In this document: piece after piece, positions 1 to 4,794 of the stretch | Layout of the letters: each line of letters starts with the position of its first letter | Numbering within the stretch: the stretch's first letter is position 1 | Assembly: GCA_002083985.1 (NCBI GenBank) | Contig: MTER01000081.1 | Span: 1-6,452, forward strand | Length of the DNA stretch: 6,452 nt | Reading direction: 5' to 3' | Origin: Candidatus Altarchaeales archaeon A3 | GTDB taxonomy: Archaea > Altiarchaeota > Altiarchaeia > Altiarchaeales > Altiarchaeaceae | The notes under the pieces: model-generated | Told to the model about the DNA's origin: nothing | What the model saw: the letters and a program-made list of their open reading frames with translations, nothing else | Databases searched by the model: none | Program-made: the position numbers and the translations under genes

Positions 1-176
1 GATTCTTCTTTGTACCACTCGTCTTTCTTACTCCGAAAGCGTTTCCTCCATTTGTAGAACCATACATAAGAGCGTCCAAGTCGTTTACACACGTCAGATG
101 GTTTTTCACCATCAAGATACGCGTTCATAGCGTCAATTCGTTTTTGTTCATCCTCCGATATATTTATTGTAGCCAT
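1..176 (-). CDS. IS481-like transposase, N-terminal part (runs off window)
   Basis: Reading the minus strand from the ATG at 176-174 gives 58 open codons that continue past the window edge, beginning MATINISEDEQKRIDAMNAY. Residues about 10-50 look like a helix-turn-helix of the homeodomain-like transposase type: a run of acidic and charged residues, then LDGEKPSDVCKRLGRS, then VWFYKWRKRFR as the likely recognition helix. The end, DEWYKEES, fits the junction to the integrase core seen in IS481-family transposases, where a W-(Y/F)-x-E-E-S motif is followed by an arginine- and proline-rich linker. The DDE catalytic core would lie outside the window, so neither family nor integrity can be confirmed. 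Transcription would run away from the transketolase gene. An IS630-type or other HTH transposase orfA is the main alternative. Confidence 0.68.
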   Translation of the reverse strand, partial: MATINISEDEQKRIDAMNAYLDGEKPSDVCKRLGRSYVWFYKWRKRFRSKKDEWYKEE

Positions 177-240
177 TTGGCATAATTTAGAATTACACCA
201 AATTTATACAAAAGTGTTAACGATGTGGTCGACCTTTCCA
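1..240 (-). mobile_element. Probable insertion sequence, one end only
   Basis: The transposase fragment starts at 176, and insertion-sequence ends usually lie within tens of bases of the transposase start, so the outer edge is expected around 210-240. This stretch holds GTGTTAAC (214-221) and the palindrome GGTCGACC (about 227-234), which stand out from the surrounding AT-rich DNA. The other end of the element is outside the window, so the terminal inverted repeat and target duplication cannot be defined. The right boundary given here is approximate. Confidence 0.4.
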
Positions 241-329
241 GATACTAAAATATAAATTTTTCATAAAGGTTAACACATGAATTTTGAGGAATATCAAATT
301 AGCATAGCAATCAATTATAAACAGAAATT
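177..329. other. Gene-free spacer between insertion sequence and tktN
   Basis: No supportable gene lies here. The first part is probably the outer edge of the insertion sequence; the rest is AT-rich downstream sequence of the transketolase gene. GTGTTAAC at 214-221 and GTTAACAC at 269-276 form an 8-bp inverted pair 47 bp apart, straddling the likely element edge. No start of a C-terminal transketolase subunit is visible, although that is where the partner gene often sits in archaea. Confidence 0.5.
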
Positions 330-1313
330 TTATAATTTTGAAATTTCATCAAACAAATTTAAATAAATTTCTTTTTGTTTTTCTTTATTTTTGTATTCTT
401 CGCTGTCTTTGTTTTTATAAATTTCATCGTTCTCATCAACAAATCCAAAGTCCTTTAACGCCTCAATACATTGTGAAAAATTACACGCCTTGCCGTGCCA
501 TTCCGCTTTATTTTCCATAAATTTAACACCTTTTCCTTTTATTGTATTTGCAATAATAACCTTTGGCTTATTTTGTATGTGTGGATTATCAAGGGCATCA
601 ATTATTTGCTTAAAATCGTGTCCGTCTTCAATTTCAATTAAATCCCATCCGAATGACTCAAATTTTTTTCCGATTAAATTTAAAGACATAACATCTTCCG
701 TATTTCCGTCTATCTGCAAACGATTTCTGTCAACAATTGCTGTCAGATTATCTAATTTATAATGACTCGCAGACATTGCCGCCTCCCATATTTGTCCTTC
801 ATCACATTCACCATCTCCAAGTAAAGCATAAATTTCGTATTGCTGCCCATCATCTTCCTTTCTGTCAATTTTTTCGGCAATTGCCATTCCGACAGCAATG
901 GAAAGTCCCTGTCCCAATGAGCCGGTTGATGCCTCAATCCCGGGAGTTAGTAAAGCATTCGGATGCCCCTGCAAATGTTGTAGTTCCGGATTATCTGTGT
1001 TAAATTTCCTCAAAAATTTTAATTCATCAAGACCAAAATATCCGTTTAATGCCAAAGCAGCATACACTGCCGGACAGCAATGTCCTTTACTCAGCACAAA
1101 TCTGTCTCTGTATTCCAATTTCGGGTTTTTTGGATTATGCCGTAATTTGTGAAAGTATAGAGTTGTAATTATATCTGCTGCTGATAAACTTCCTCCGGGA
1201 TGTCCGCTTTGTGCGATTGTTGTGCTTAATATAACATAAGCCCTTATTTGAGCTGAAAATTTCTTTAAGTCCTCAAAATTTTCATCTGTGTTTATTTGAT
1301 TTTTTACATCCAT
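330..1313 (-). CDS. tktN: Transketolase, N-terminal (TPP-binding) subunit
   Basis: This 327-residue protein is the thiamine-diphosphate-binding half of a split transketolase, which moves two-carbon ketol units between sugar phosphates in the cytoplasm (non-oxidative pentose phosphate branch). Visible motifs are SGHPGG (36-41), SKGH (75-78), GHPN (116-119), STGSLGQG (129-136) and the TPP motif, which starts GDGECDEG at 166 and ends at N197 after DRN. EWHGKA (271-276) carries the late conserved active-site His. The pyrimidine-binding and C-terminal domains of full transketolase are absent, as expected for TktN, and would come from TktC. The last 30 or so residues are a Lys/Glu-rich extension, making it somewhat longer than many TktN proteins. 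The ATG at 1313 lacks a Shine-Dalgarno site. PspC lies 45 bp upstream on the same strand. No tktC follows; an insertion sequence lies downstream instead. Confidence 0.93.
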   Translation of the reverse strand: MDVKNQINTDENFEDLKKFSAQIRAYVILSTTIAQSGHPGGSLSAADIITTLYFHKLRHNPKNPKLEYRDRFVLSKGHCCPAVYAALALNGYFGLDELKFLRKFNTDNPELQHLQGHPNALLTPGIEASTGSLGQGLSIAVGMAIAEKIDRKEDDGQQYEIYALLGDGECDEGQIWEAAMSASHYKLDNLTAIVDRNRLQIDGNTEDVMSLNLIGKKFESFGWDLIEIEDGHDFKQIIDALDNPHIQNKPKVIIANTIKGKGVKFMENKAEWHGKACNFSQCIEALKDFGFVDENDEIYKNKDSEEYKNKEKQKEIYLNLFDEISKL

Positions 1314-1336
1314 TTGAAATTAAATTAACAAATTTA

Positions 1337-1350
1337 GACAAATTTAAAAA
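1337..1350 (-). promoter_or_regulatory. Candidate TATA box for tktN
   Basis: On the minus strand this reads TTTTTAAATTTGTC, roughly 24-37 bases upstream of the tktN ATG. That distance suits an archaeal TATA element serving a leaderless or nearly leaderless transcript, and no Shine-Dalgarno sequence precedes the ATG. The whole spacer is very AT-rich, so a TATA-like match is weak evidence. tktN could instead be co-transcribed with the upstream pspC gene. Confidence 0.3.
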
Positions 1351-1358
1351 TAAAAAAT

Positions 1359-1568
1359 TTATAAAACATGTCTTTTTGGAATTTTAGCCCATGCAAATAT
1401 ATATCCAATTATTCCTGCAGGGGGTGAAGCCAAAATCAAAATCACCCATCCAATTCTTACAATAATGGAGTATGGGTTAAAATATTCTTCAATTCCTCCG
1501 CAAACACCGGCAATGCCTTTGTTTTTATTAGACTTGTATATTTTCTTTATTTTTATCTCTTCTGACAT
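1359..1568 (-). CDS. PspC-domain small membrane protein
   Basis: This 69-residue protein matches the PspC domain along its whole length. Residues 8-28 contain KKIYKSNKNKGIAGVCGGIE, the typical basic start followed by the hallmark AGVCGG(I/L) motif. EYFNPYSIIVRIGWV then leads into a hydrophobic segment (about 35-60, GWVILILASPPAGIIGYIFAW), which is one long or two short membrane passes, ending in the basic tail AKIPKRHVL. In bacteria PspC works in the phage-shock envelope-stress response with PspA/PspB. In archaea such stand-alone PspC proteins are of unproven function, probably membrane stress or integrity. No pspA or pspB is present here. The ATG at 1568 has no Shine-Dalgarno site. It is divergent from the pyrophosphatase gene and shares a strand with tktN. 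Confidence 0.88.
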   Translation of the reverse strand: MSEEIKIKKIYKSNKNKGIAGVCGGIEEYFNPYSIIVRIGWVILILASPPAGIIGYIFAWAKIPKRHVL

Positions 1569-1666
1569 TTTGATAATTTTTTATGATTTAAAAATTCTTT
1601 TTATTTGAAAAATTAATTTTTAAATAATAATTAAAAACATCAGCATATTATCTAAATTTATTTAAA
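1569..1666. promoter_or_regulatory. Divergent promoter region of pspC and ppaC
   Basis: This 98-bp spacer separates two divergently transcribed genes, so it must carry start signals for both unless either is read from further away. It is almost entirely A/T. On the minus strand TTTTTAAATC (about 1586-1595) lies about 20-27 bases before the pspC ATG and is the best TATA candidate for that gene. For the plus-strand gene the AT-rich stretch around 1621-1637 is possible but unconvincing. No Shine-Dalgarno motif precedes either start. Confidence 0.4.
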
Positions 1667-2578
1667 ATGGAAGAAATTTATGTTTTCGGACACAAAAGTC
1701 CCGATACGGACACAATTTGTTCGGCAATTGCGTATGCAAAAATAAAAAATTTAACACCTGCACGATTAGGAGAAATAAATGAAGAAACAAAATTTGTTTT
1801 GGAAAAATTTTGCGTTGAGGTTCCAAGACCAATTGAGAATGTTGGAGGAAAGAAAGTGGTCCTGGTTGACCATAATGAATTTCAGCAAAGTGCAGACGGA
1901 ATTGAAAAAGCAGAAATTCTGGAAGTAATTGACCATCATAAGATAAAATTTTCCTGTGATAAACCGGTAAAATTTTTAACAGAACCATTAGGAAGCACGG
2001 CAACGCTCATCGCAAAATATTTTGAAAGCGACATAGAGGAAATAAAAGACACGGATGAAAAGAAAAAGATAAAGGGACTGTTACTTTCGGCAATTCTTTC
2101 GGACACGGTGGTTTTTAAATCGCCTACAACAACAGAAGAAGACAAAAAAATAGCAAACGACCTGGCAAAGGCGGTGGGCATAGATGATATTGTTAAATTT
2201 GGAATTGATATAAAGAAGGCAAAAGGCAGCATCGGGGGAAAACCAGTTGAAAGCATAATTATGGCGGACTTTAAGGAATTTGATTTCAACGGAAAAAAAG
2301 TCGGAATAGGACAAACCGAGATTGTTGACATTAATGAAATTTACGAAATAAAAGATCAAATTTCAAAATTTCTGGAAAATTTAAAAAATAAGAACTATGA
2401 AATGACTGTTTTTGTGGCAACTGATATAATCAGGGAAGGAAGTGAATTATTCTTTGCAGGCGATAAAAGTAAAATTGAAAAGGCATTTAATACCAAATTT
2501 GAGGGAAATTCCGTTTATATTTCGGGATTAATGTCAAGAAAAAAACAGGTTGTGCCAAATTTACAGCAGGTATTTTAA
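1667..2578 (+). CDS. ppaC: Manganese-dependent inorganic pyrophosphatase (family II, DHH)
   Basis: This 303-residue cytoplasmic enzyme hydrolyses pyrophosphate to two phosphates, pulling biosynthetic reactions such as aminoacylation and nucleic-acid synthesis forward. The N-terminal DHH domain is complete: GHKSPDTD (8-15) gives metal ligands H9, D13 and D15; VDHNE (67-71) gives D68; the DHH triad lies at D89-H90-H91 in VIDHH; and LSDT (144-147) gives D146. PLGSTATLIAKY (107-118) is also typical. The C-terminal DHHA2 domain closes over the substrate and carries SRKKQVVP (290-297), the characteristic Arg-Lys-Lys substrate-binding loop. The length is normal for the family and nothing appears missing. 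The ATG at 1667 lacks a Shine-Dalgarno site. The methyltransferase gene follows with only about 10 bp between, suggesting co-transcription. A different DHH phosphoesterase is unlikely given the RKKQ motif. Confidence 0.95.
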   Translation: MEEIYVFGHKSPDTDTICSAIAYAKIKNLTPARLGEINEETKFVLEKFCVEVPRPIENVGGKKVVLVDHNEFQQSADGIEKAEILEVIDHHKIKFSCDKPVKFLTEPLGSTATLIAKYFESDIEEIKDTDEKKKIKGLLLSAILSDTVVFKSPTTTEEDKKIANDLAKAVGIDDIVKFGIDIKKAKGSIGGKPVESIIMADFKEFDFNGKKVGIGQTEIVDINEIYEIKDQISKFLENLKNKNYEMTVFVATDIIREGSELFFAGDKSKIEKAFNTKFEGNSVYISGLMSRKKQVVPNLQQVF

Positions 2579-2588
2579 GCAAACAAAT

Positions 2589-3245
2589 GTGGATGTATTA
2601 AAATTTGATATTGAAGGAGCAAAGAAAGGAATGATTCAGCACTTAATAAAGTATAATTACATAAAGAGTGAGAAAGTTATAAGTGCTATGTTAAAGGTTG
2701 ACAGGGTAAATTTTGTTCCGAAAGAATATATGGCTGATGCTTATTCCGACTATCCCCTTTCGATTGGTTTTAAACAGACAATTTCCGCCCCGAGCATCGT
2801 CGGACTGATGACAGAAGTGCTTGACATTCGGGAGAATGATAAAATTTTGGAAATTGGCTGCGGAAGCGGATATCAGGCGGCGATACTTGCAGAAATAGCA
2901 ATAAAAGGAAAAATTTATACAGTTGAACGGATTCCCGAACTTATAGAAATTACAAAAGAAAAACTGAAAAAGTATAATAACATTGAAATATTGCCCGGAG
3001 ATGGTTATTATGGATATAAAGAAGAAGCACCTTATGATAAAATAATTGTTACTGCCGCACCAGTTGAAATTCCTGGTCCATTGATAGAGCAATTAAAAAC
3101 AGGTGGAAAGATGGTTATTCCTGTTGGAGGCAGATATCTTCAAAATTTAATTTTGGCTGAAAAAATTTCACAGACAAAAATTAAAAAAACAATTTTGTGT
3201 GGATGTACATTTGTGCCTTTGATATCTTTCTCTAAAAAGGAGTAA
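2589..3245 (+). CDS. pcm: Protein-L-isoaspartate O-methyltransferase
   Basis: This enzyme methylates abnormal L-isoaspartyl residues in aged proteins using S-adenosylmethionine, starting their repair. Numbered from the GTG at 2589 (218 residues), QTISAPSIVGLMTE (63-76) is the PIMT-specific substrate loop, ILEIGCGSGYQAA (86-98) is SAM motif I, VERIPELIE (112-120) follows, GDG is at 137-139, PYDKIIVTAA (148-157) is motif II, and PLIEQLKTGGKMVIPVG (164-180) and FVPLIS (208-213) complete the fold. The frame is open back to a TTG at 2550, overlapping the pyrophosphatase gene. I prefer the GTG at 2589 because the residues KFDIEGAKKG before the first ATG (2631) resemble the family's conserved N-terminal helix, and GTG avoids overlap. 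Starting at 2631 would give 204 residues. The function is secure; the start is not. Confidence 0.9.
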   Translation: MDVLKFDIEGAKKGMIQHLIKYNYIKSEKVISAMLKVDRVNFVPKEYMADAYSDYPLSIGFKQTISAPSIVGLMTEVLDIRENDKILEIGCGSGYQAAILAEIAIKGKIYTVERIPELIEITKEKLKKYNNIEILPGDGYYGYKEEAPYDKIIVTAAPVEIPGPLIEQLKTGGKMVIPVGGRYLQNLILAEKISQTKIKKTILCGCTFVPLISFSKKE

Positions 3246-3262
3246 ATTTTTAAATTTTTAAA
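3246..3262 (+). terminator. Candidate T-rich terminator after pcm
   Basis: Just past the pcm stop codon are two runs of five T residues within TTTTAAATTTTTAAATTT. Archaeal RNA polymerase can stop at such T-tracts without a hairpin. The surrounding DNA is so AT-rich that this is only suggestive, and the pyrophosphatase-pcm transcript could read on into the next gene 41 bp downstream. Confidence 0.25.
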
Positions 3263-3263
3263 T

Positions 3264-3289
3264 TTAATGTAAAATGTTAATGTAAAATG
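3264..3289 (+). repeat. Perfect 13-bp tandem duplication at the start of the first NYN gene
   Basis: TTAATGTAAAATG occurs twice with no spacer, at 3264-3276 and 3277-3289. The ATG ending the second copy is the start codon used for the NYN gene. The ATG ending the first copy would give only ATG TTA ATG TAA, so it cannot start the protein. Twelve of the 13 bases (TTAATGTAAAAT) recur at 3874-3885, overlapping the stop codon of the same gene. Confidence 0.75.
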
Positions 3290-3877
3290 GGATGGATGGA
3301 TATATTTAAACGAAAAAAGACAGAACCTGCACAGCAATCTGAACAACACAAGGACTCTAAACTCTCGCCGAATGTTTTAAATTTAAGTGTTTTTGTAGAT
3401 GGACCTAATATTCTTTCGTGGGATGAAAAAATTGACTTACAATATCTTAAACAAAAAGTAAGTGACATGGGAAAAATAAAAATTGCACGCGTTTATTTAA
3501 AGAATCCCGATCCCGATATAATGAGGAAAACACATCAGTCAAACGCGGAGAATATAATAAAACGGGAAATAGATCACATAGCAAGTGTAAAGAAAATGTC
3601 CGAGAAAGCCGGCTTTGAAGTTGATGATGATTCATTTAAGGACATAGACGCCAAAATGATTGTTGATGTTGTCAGTGAAATTTATGAAGGGAATATTGAT
3701 GGAATAGTGTTAGCCACAAGAGATAAGGACTTTAAGTGGGTTATGAAAAAGGCGAAGGAAAAAGGAAAGAAGGTCATACTTGCTGCCCCGCAGGAATATT
3801 TACCTGATGATCTTAAAAGCATAGCAGACAAATATATTTATCTGAAATTTAAAAAAACAATCCTAAAAAATATTTAA
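3287..3877 (+). CDS. NYN-domain (PIN-like) protein, predicted RNase, copy 1
   Basis: This 196-residue protein has a NYN/LabA-like fold of the PIN superfamily, resembling the archaeal TIGR00288 group. The conserved acidic set is visible: SVFVDGPNIL (34-43) supplies D38 and N41, DIDAKMIVD (119-127) supplies D119, D121 and D127, and ATRDKDF (143-149) supplies D146 and D148, the counterpart of SGDSDF in other NYN proteins. A metal-dependent ribonuclease is therefore predicted; the substrate is unknown. Residues 1-30 form a polar extension starting MGWMDIFKRKK. Between the second strand (RVYLKNP, 68-74) and SEKAGFEV (105-112) sits an insertion of about 22-25 charged residues absent from the paralogue at 4050. 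No signal peptide is visible. The ATG at 3287 follows a 13-bp tandem repeat and has no Shine-Dalgarno site; M4 (3296) is an alternative. A tRNA-Gly gene follows 53 bp downstream. Confidence 0.85.
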   Translation: MGWMDIFKRKKTEPAQQSEQHKDSKLSPNVLNLSVFVDGPNILSWDEKIDLQYLKQKVSDMGKIKIARVYLKNPDPDIMRKTHQSNAENIIKREIDHIASVKKMSEKAGFEVDDDSFKDIDAKMIVDVVSEIYEGNIDGIVLATRDKDFKWVMKKAKEKGKKVILAAPQEYLPDDLKSIADKYIYLKFKKTILKNI

Positions 3878-3882
3878 TGTAA

Positions 3883-3900
3883 AATTTAAATTTTAAAATT
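3883..3900 (+). repeat. 18-bp AT string shared by both NYN gene 3' ends, copy 1
   Basis: AATTTAAATTTTAAAATT lies 5 bp after the stop codon of the first NYN gene and recurs exactly at 4705-4722, at the stop codon of the second. It has a palindromic core (TTTAAA and ATTTTAAAAT). It may be a trace of duplication or a shared 3' processing or termination signal, but low complexity makes chance similarity possible. Confidence 0.4.
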
Positions 3901-3903
3901 TAA

Positions 3904-3909
3904 TTTATA
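3904..3909 (+). promoter_or_regulatory. Candidate TATA box of tRNA-Gly
   Basis: TTTATA stands about 25 bases ahead of the mature tRNA 5' end, the usual TATA-to-start distance in archaea. Transcription would then begin at or within a few bases of 3931, near the sequence ATGTGCGG, leaving little or no 5' leader. The window is AT-rich, so position more than sequence supports the call. Confidence 0.45.
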
Positions 3910-3930
3910 CCATTCATAATTATATTATGT

Positions 3931-4001
3931 GCGGTCATGGTGTAGTGGTATCACACGAGATTGCCAATTTCGTAACTCGGGTCCGAATCCCGGTGACCGC
4001 A
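3931..4001 (+). tRNA. tRNA-Gly (anticodon GCC)
   Basis: The cloverleaf can be drawn completely. The acceptor stem GCGGTCA (3931-3937) pairs with TGACCGC (3994-4000) in seven perfect pairs, with A4001 as discriminator. The D stem is GTG (3940-3942) with CAC (3952-3954), and G18G19 are at 3947-3948. The anticodon stem CGAGA (3956-3960) pairs with TTTCG (3968-3972), including one G-U, around the loop TTGCCAA with anticodon GCC at 3963-3965, reading GGC/GGT glycine codons. The T stem TCGGG (3977-3981) pairs with CCCGG (3989-3993), including one U-G. No intron is present. CCA is not encoded and must be added by the CCA-adding enzyme. The T loop reads TCCGAAT, so position 55 is C instead of the nearly universal U (pseudouridine). 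The gene lies between two NYN-domain genes on the same strand. Confidence 0.95.
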
Positions 4002-4049
4002 TCTTTAATTTTGTGTTTATTCAGATTAATATTTTTTATTTAATTTAAC
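4002..4049 (+). promoter_or_regulatory. AT-rich spacer: tRNA 3' trailer and start region of second NYN gene
   Basis: The trailer has short T-runs and then ATTTTTTATTT (4030-4040), which could end the tRNA transcript. The same stretch (TTTTTTATTTAA, about 4032-4043) could be a TATA element if the downstream gene begins at its second Met codon (4071), about 30 bases away. If translation starts at 4050 there is no well-placed TATA element, and the gene may instead be read through from the tRNA promoter. No Shine-Dalgarno site is seen. Confidence 0.3.
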
Positions 4050-4706
4050 ATGGCATCAGCGATAATTGAGATGGAGAAATTTAAAGATCTTTTGAAAAAA
4101 AAGAACAGGTTGGCTGTTTTTGTAGATGGGCCGAATGTGTTGAGGCGGGATGTAAATTTAAGTTTGAGAGAGATTAAAGAAAATTTAAAGATCGCAGGTC
4201 TGATAAAAATCTGTCGCGTTTATTTAAATCAAAATGCACCTTCAAAACTTGTTGAAGCGGCAATAAATGAGGGCTATGAAGTAGTTACAACTCCGTCAGA
4301 TGTAGATGTTTGCATGGCTGTTGATGCAACGAGTGCTATTTATAATCCTGCTATAAATGTAATTGCTCTGGTTACACGGGATACTGATTTTCATTTTGTT
4401 CTGAAAAAAGCAAAAGAAATGGGAAAGGCAACAATAGTTGTCGGTGCAAAGGAAAATTTTTCTTCCGCACTTAGAAATACTGCTGACGAAGCAATATTGC
4501 TGGAAGGTATGAAGGAAAGCGAAGAAAGTAATAAAGAAAGAAAGAAAGATGAAAAAGAAAAGAAAGCAGGTGAAAGCAAAAGCAAAGAAGGAATAATGGA
4601 TAAAATCAGAAAAGGTCTTGCCCGCAGGAAAAGCGGCAAACCAAAAGAGACAGGCAATAAAGAACAAAATGCCGAAGGTGGAAAGACGACTTCTAAAACA
4701 GTATAA
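4050..4706 (+). CDS. NYN-domain (PIN-like, TIGR00288-type) protein, copy 2, with charged C-terminal tail
   Basis: This 218-residue paralogue of the upstream NYN protein is closer to the archaeal TIGR00288 type. AVFVDGPNVLRRD (22-34) supplies D26 and N29; CRVYLNQNAPSKLVEAAINEGYEV (55-78) is a typical second strand and helix; DVDVCMAVD (84-92) supplies D84, D86 and D92; LVTRDTDF (107-114) supplies D111 and D113; and VVGAKENFSSALRNTADEAILL (130-151) closes the Rossmann-like domain. All predicted metal-binding acids are present, so a metal-dependent nuclease is likely; the substrate is unknown. Residues 155-218 form a hydrophilic tail, first Glu/Lys-rich and probably helical or coiled, then basic (IMDKIRKGLARRKSGKPK, 182-199), plausible for nucleic-acid or ribosome contact. 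The ATG at 4050 is used; M8 at 4071 is an alternative. The gene follows tRNA-Gly by 48 bp. Confidence 0.87.
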   Translation: MASAIIEMEKFKDLLKKKNRLAVFVDGPNVLRRDVNLSLREIKENLKIAGLIKICRVYLNQNAPSKLVEAAINEGYEVVTTPSDVDVCMAVDATSAIYNPAINVIALVTRDTDFHFVLKKAKEMGKATIVVGAKENFSSALRNTADEAILLEGMKESEESNKERKKDEKEKKAGESKSKEGIMDKIRKGLARRKSGKPKETGNKEQNAEGGKTTSKTV

Positions 4707-4722
4707 TTTAAATTTTAAAATT
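4705..4722 (+). repeat. 18-bp AT string shared by both NYN gene 3' ends, copy 2
   Basis: This is an exact second occurrence of AATTTAAATTTTAAAATT, overlapping the stop codon of the second NYN gene. The sequence just after it diverges from the first copy (CAATTA here, TAATTT there). Confidence 0.4.
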
Positions 4723-4730
4723 CAATTATT

Positions 4731-4753
4731 AAAAAATATTTGAAATATTTTTT
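4731..4753 (+). terminator. Palindromic T-tract terminator after the second NYN gene
   Basis: AAAAAATATTT (4731-4741) and AAATATTTTTT (4743-4753) are perfect reverse complements around a single G. The transcript could form a 9-bp A-U stem with loop UUGAA and ends in six U residues, 25 bp after the NYN stop codon. T-tracts alone can terminate archaeal transcription and the symmetry would work on both strands. The stem is weak because it has only A-U pairs. Confidence 0.5.
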
Positions 4754-4756
4754 ATC

Positions 4757-4794
4757 ACCTCACTTCGTTCGGAGATTTTAAAATCTTTGCGATT
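4757..4794 (+). repeat. 38-bp dispersed repeat, copy 1
   Basis: This copy starts ACCTCACTTCGTTCGGA and ends AAATCTTTGCGATT. It matches 6415-6452 in 37 of 38 positions; the single difference is G4774 against T6432. It includes the palindrome GATTTTAAAATC (4774-4785). Its 5' half is less AT-rich than the surrounding DNA. It lies between genes, suggesting a non-coding dispersed element. Sequence continues with hairpins beyond the part that can be compared, so the full repeat is probably longer. Confidence 0.8.

Noticed and set aside
277..366. 29-codon plus-strand frame beginning MNFEEYQ near the tktN 3' end
   Set aside because: Very short, overlaps the end of tktN in antisense, no ribosome binding site and no recognised family.
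1936..2331. 131-codon minus-strand frame inside the pyrophosphatase gene
   Set aside because: Fully antisense to a complete, motif-rich pyrophosphatase; Ser/Phe-rich low-complexity translation typical of a shadow frame.
2691..3092. 133-codon minus-strand frame inside the methyltransferase gene
   Set aside because: Antisense to a well-supported gene; translation is Phe/Ile/Asn-rich with no recognisable motif.
4296..4667. 123-codon minus-strand frame opposite the second NYN gene tail
   Set aside because: The Phe-rich translation is simply the complement of the Glu/Lys codons of the charged tail.
3287..4706. Toxin-antitoxin pair made of the two NYN proteins
   Set aside because: Both proteins have the same nuclease fold with intact catalytic acids; neither looks like a small DNA-binding antitoxin, and they are separated by a tRNA gene.
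4757..4794. CRISPR repeat for the 38-bp repeated unit
   Set aside because: The two copies are about 1.6 kb apart with a gene between them; there is no regular spacer array and no cas gene.
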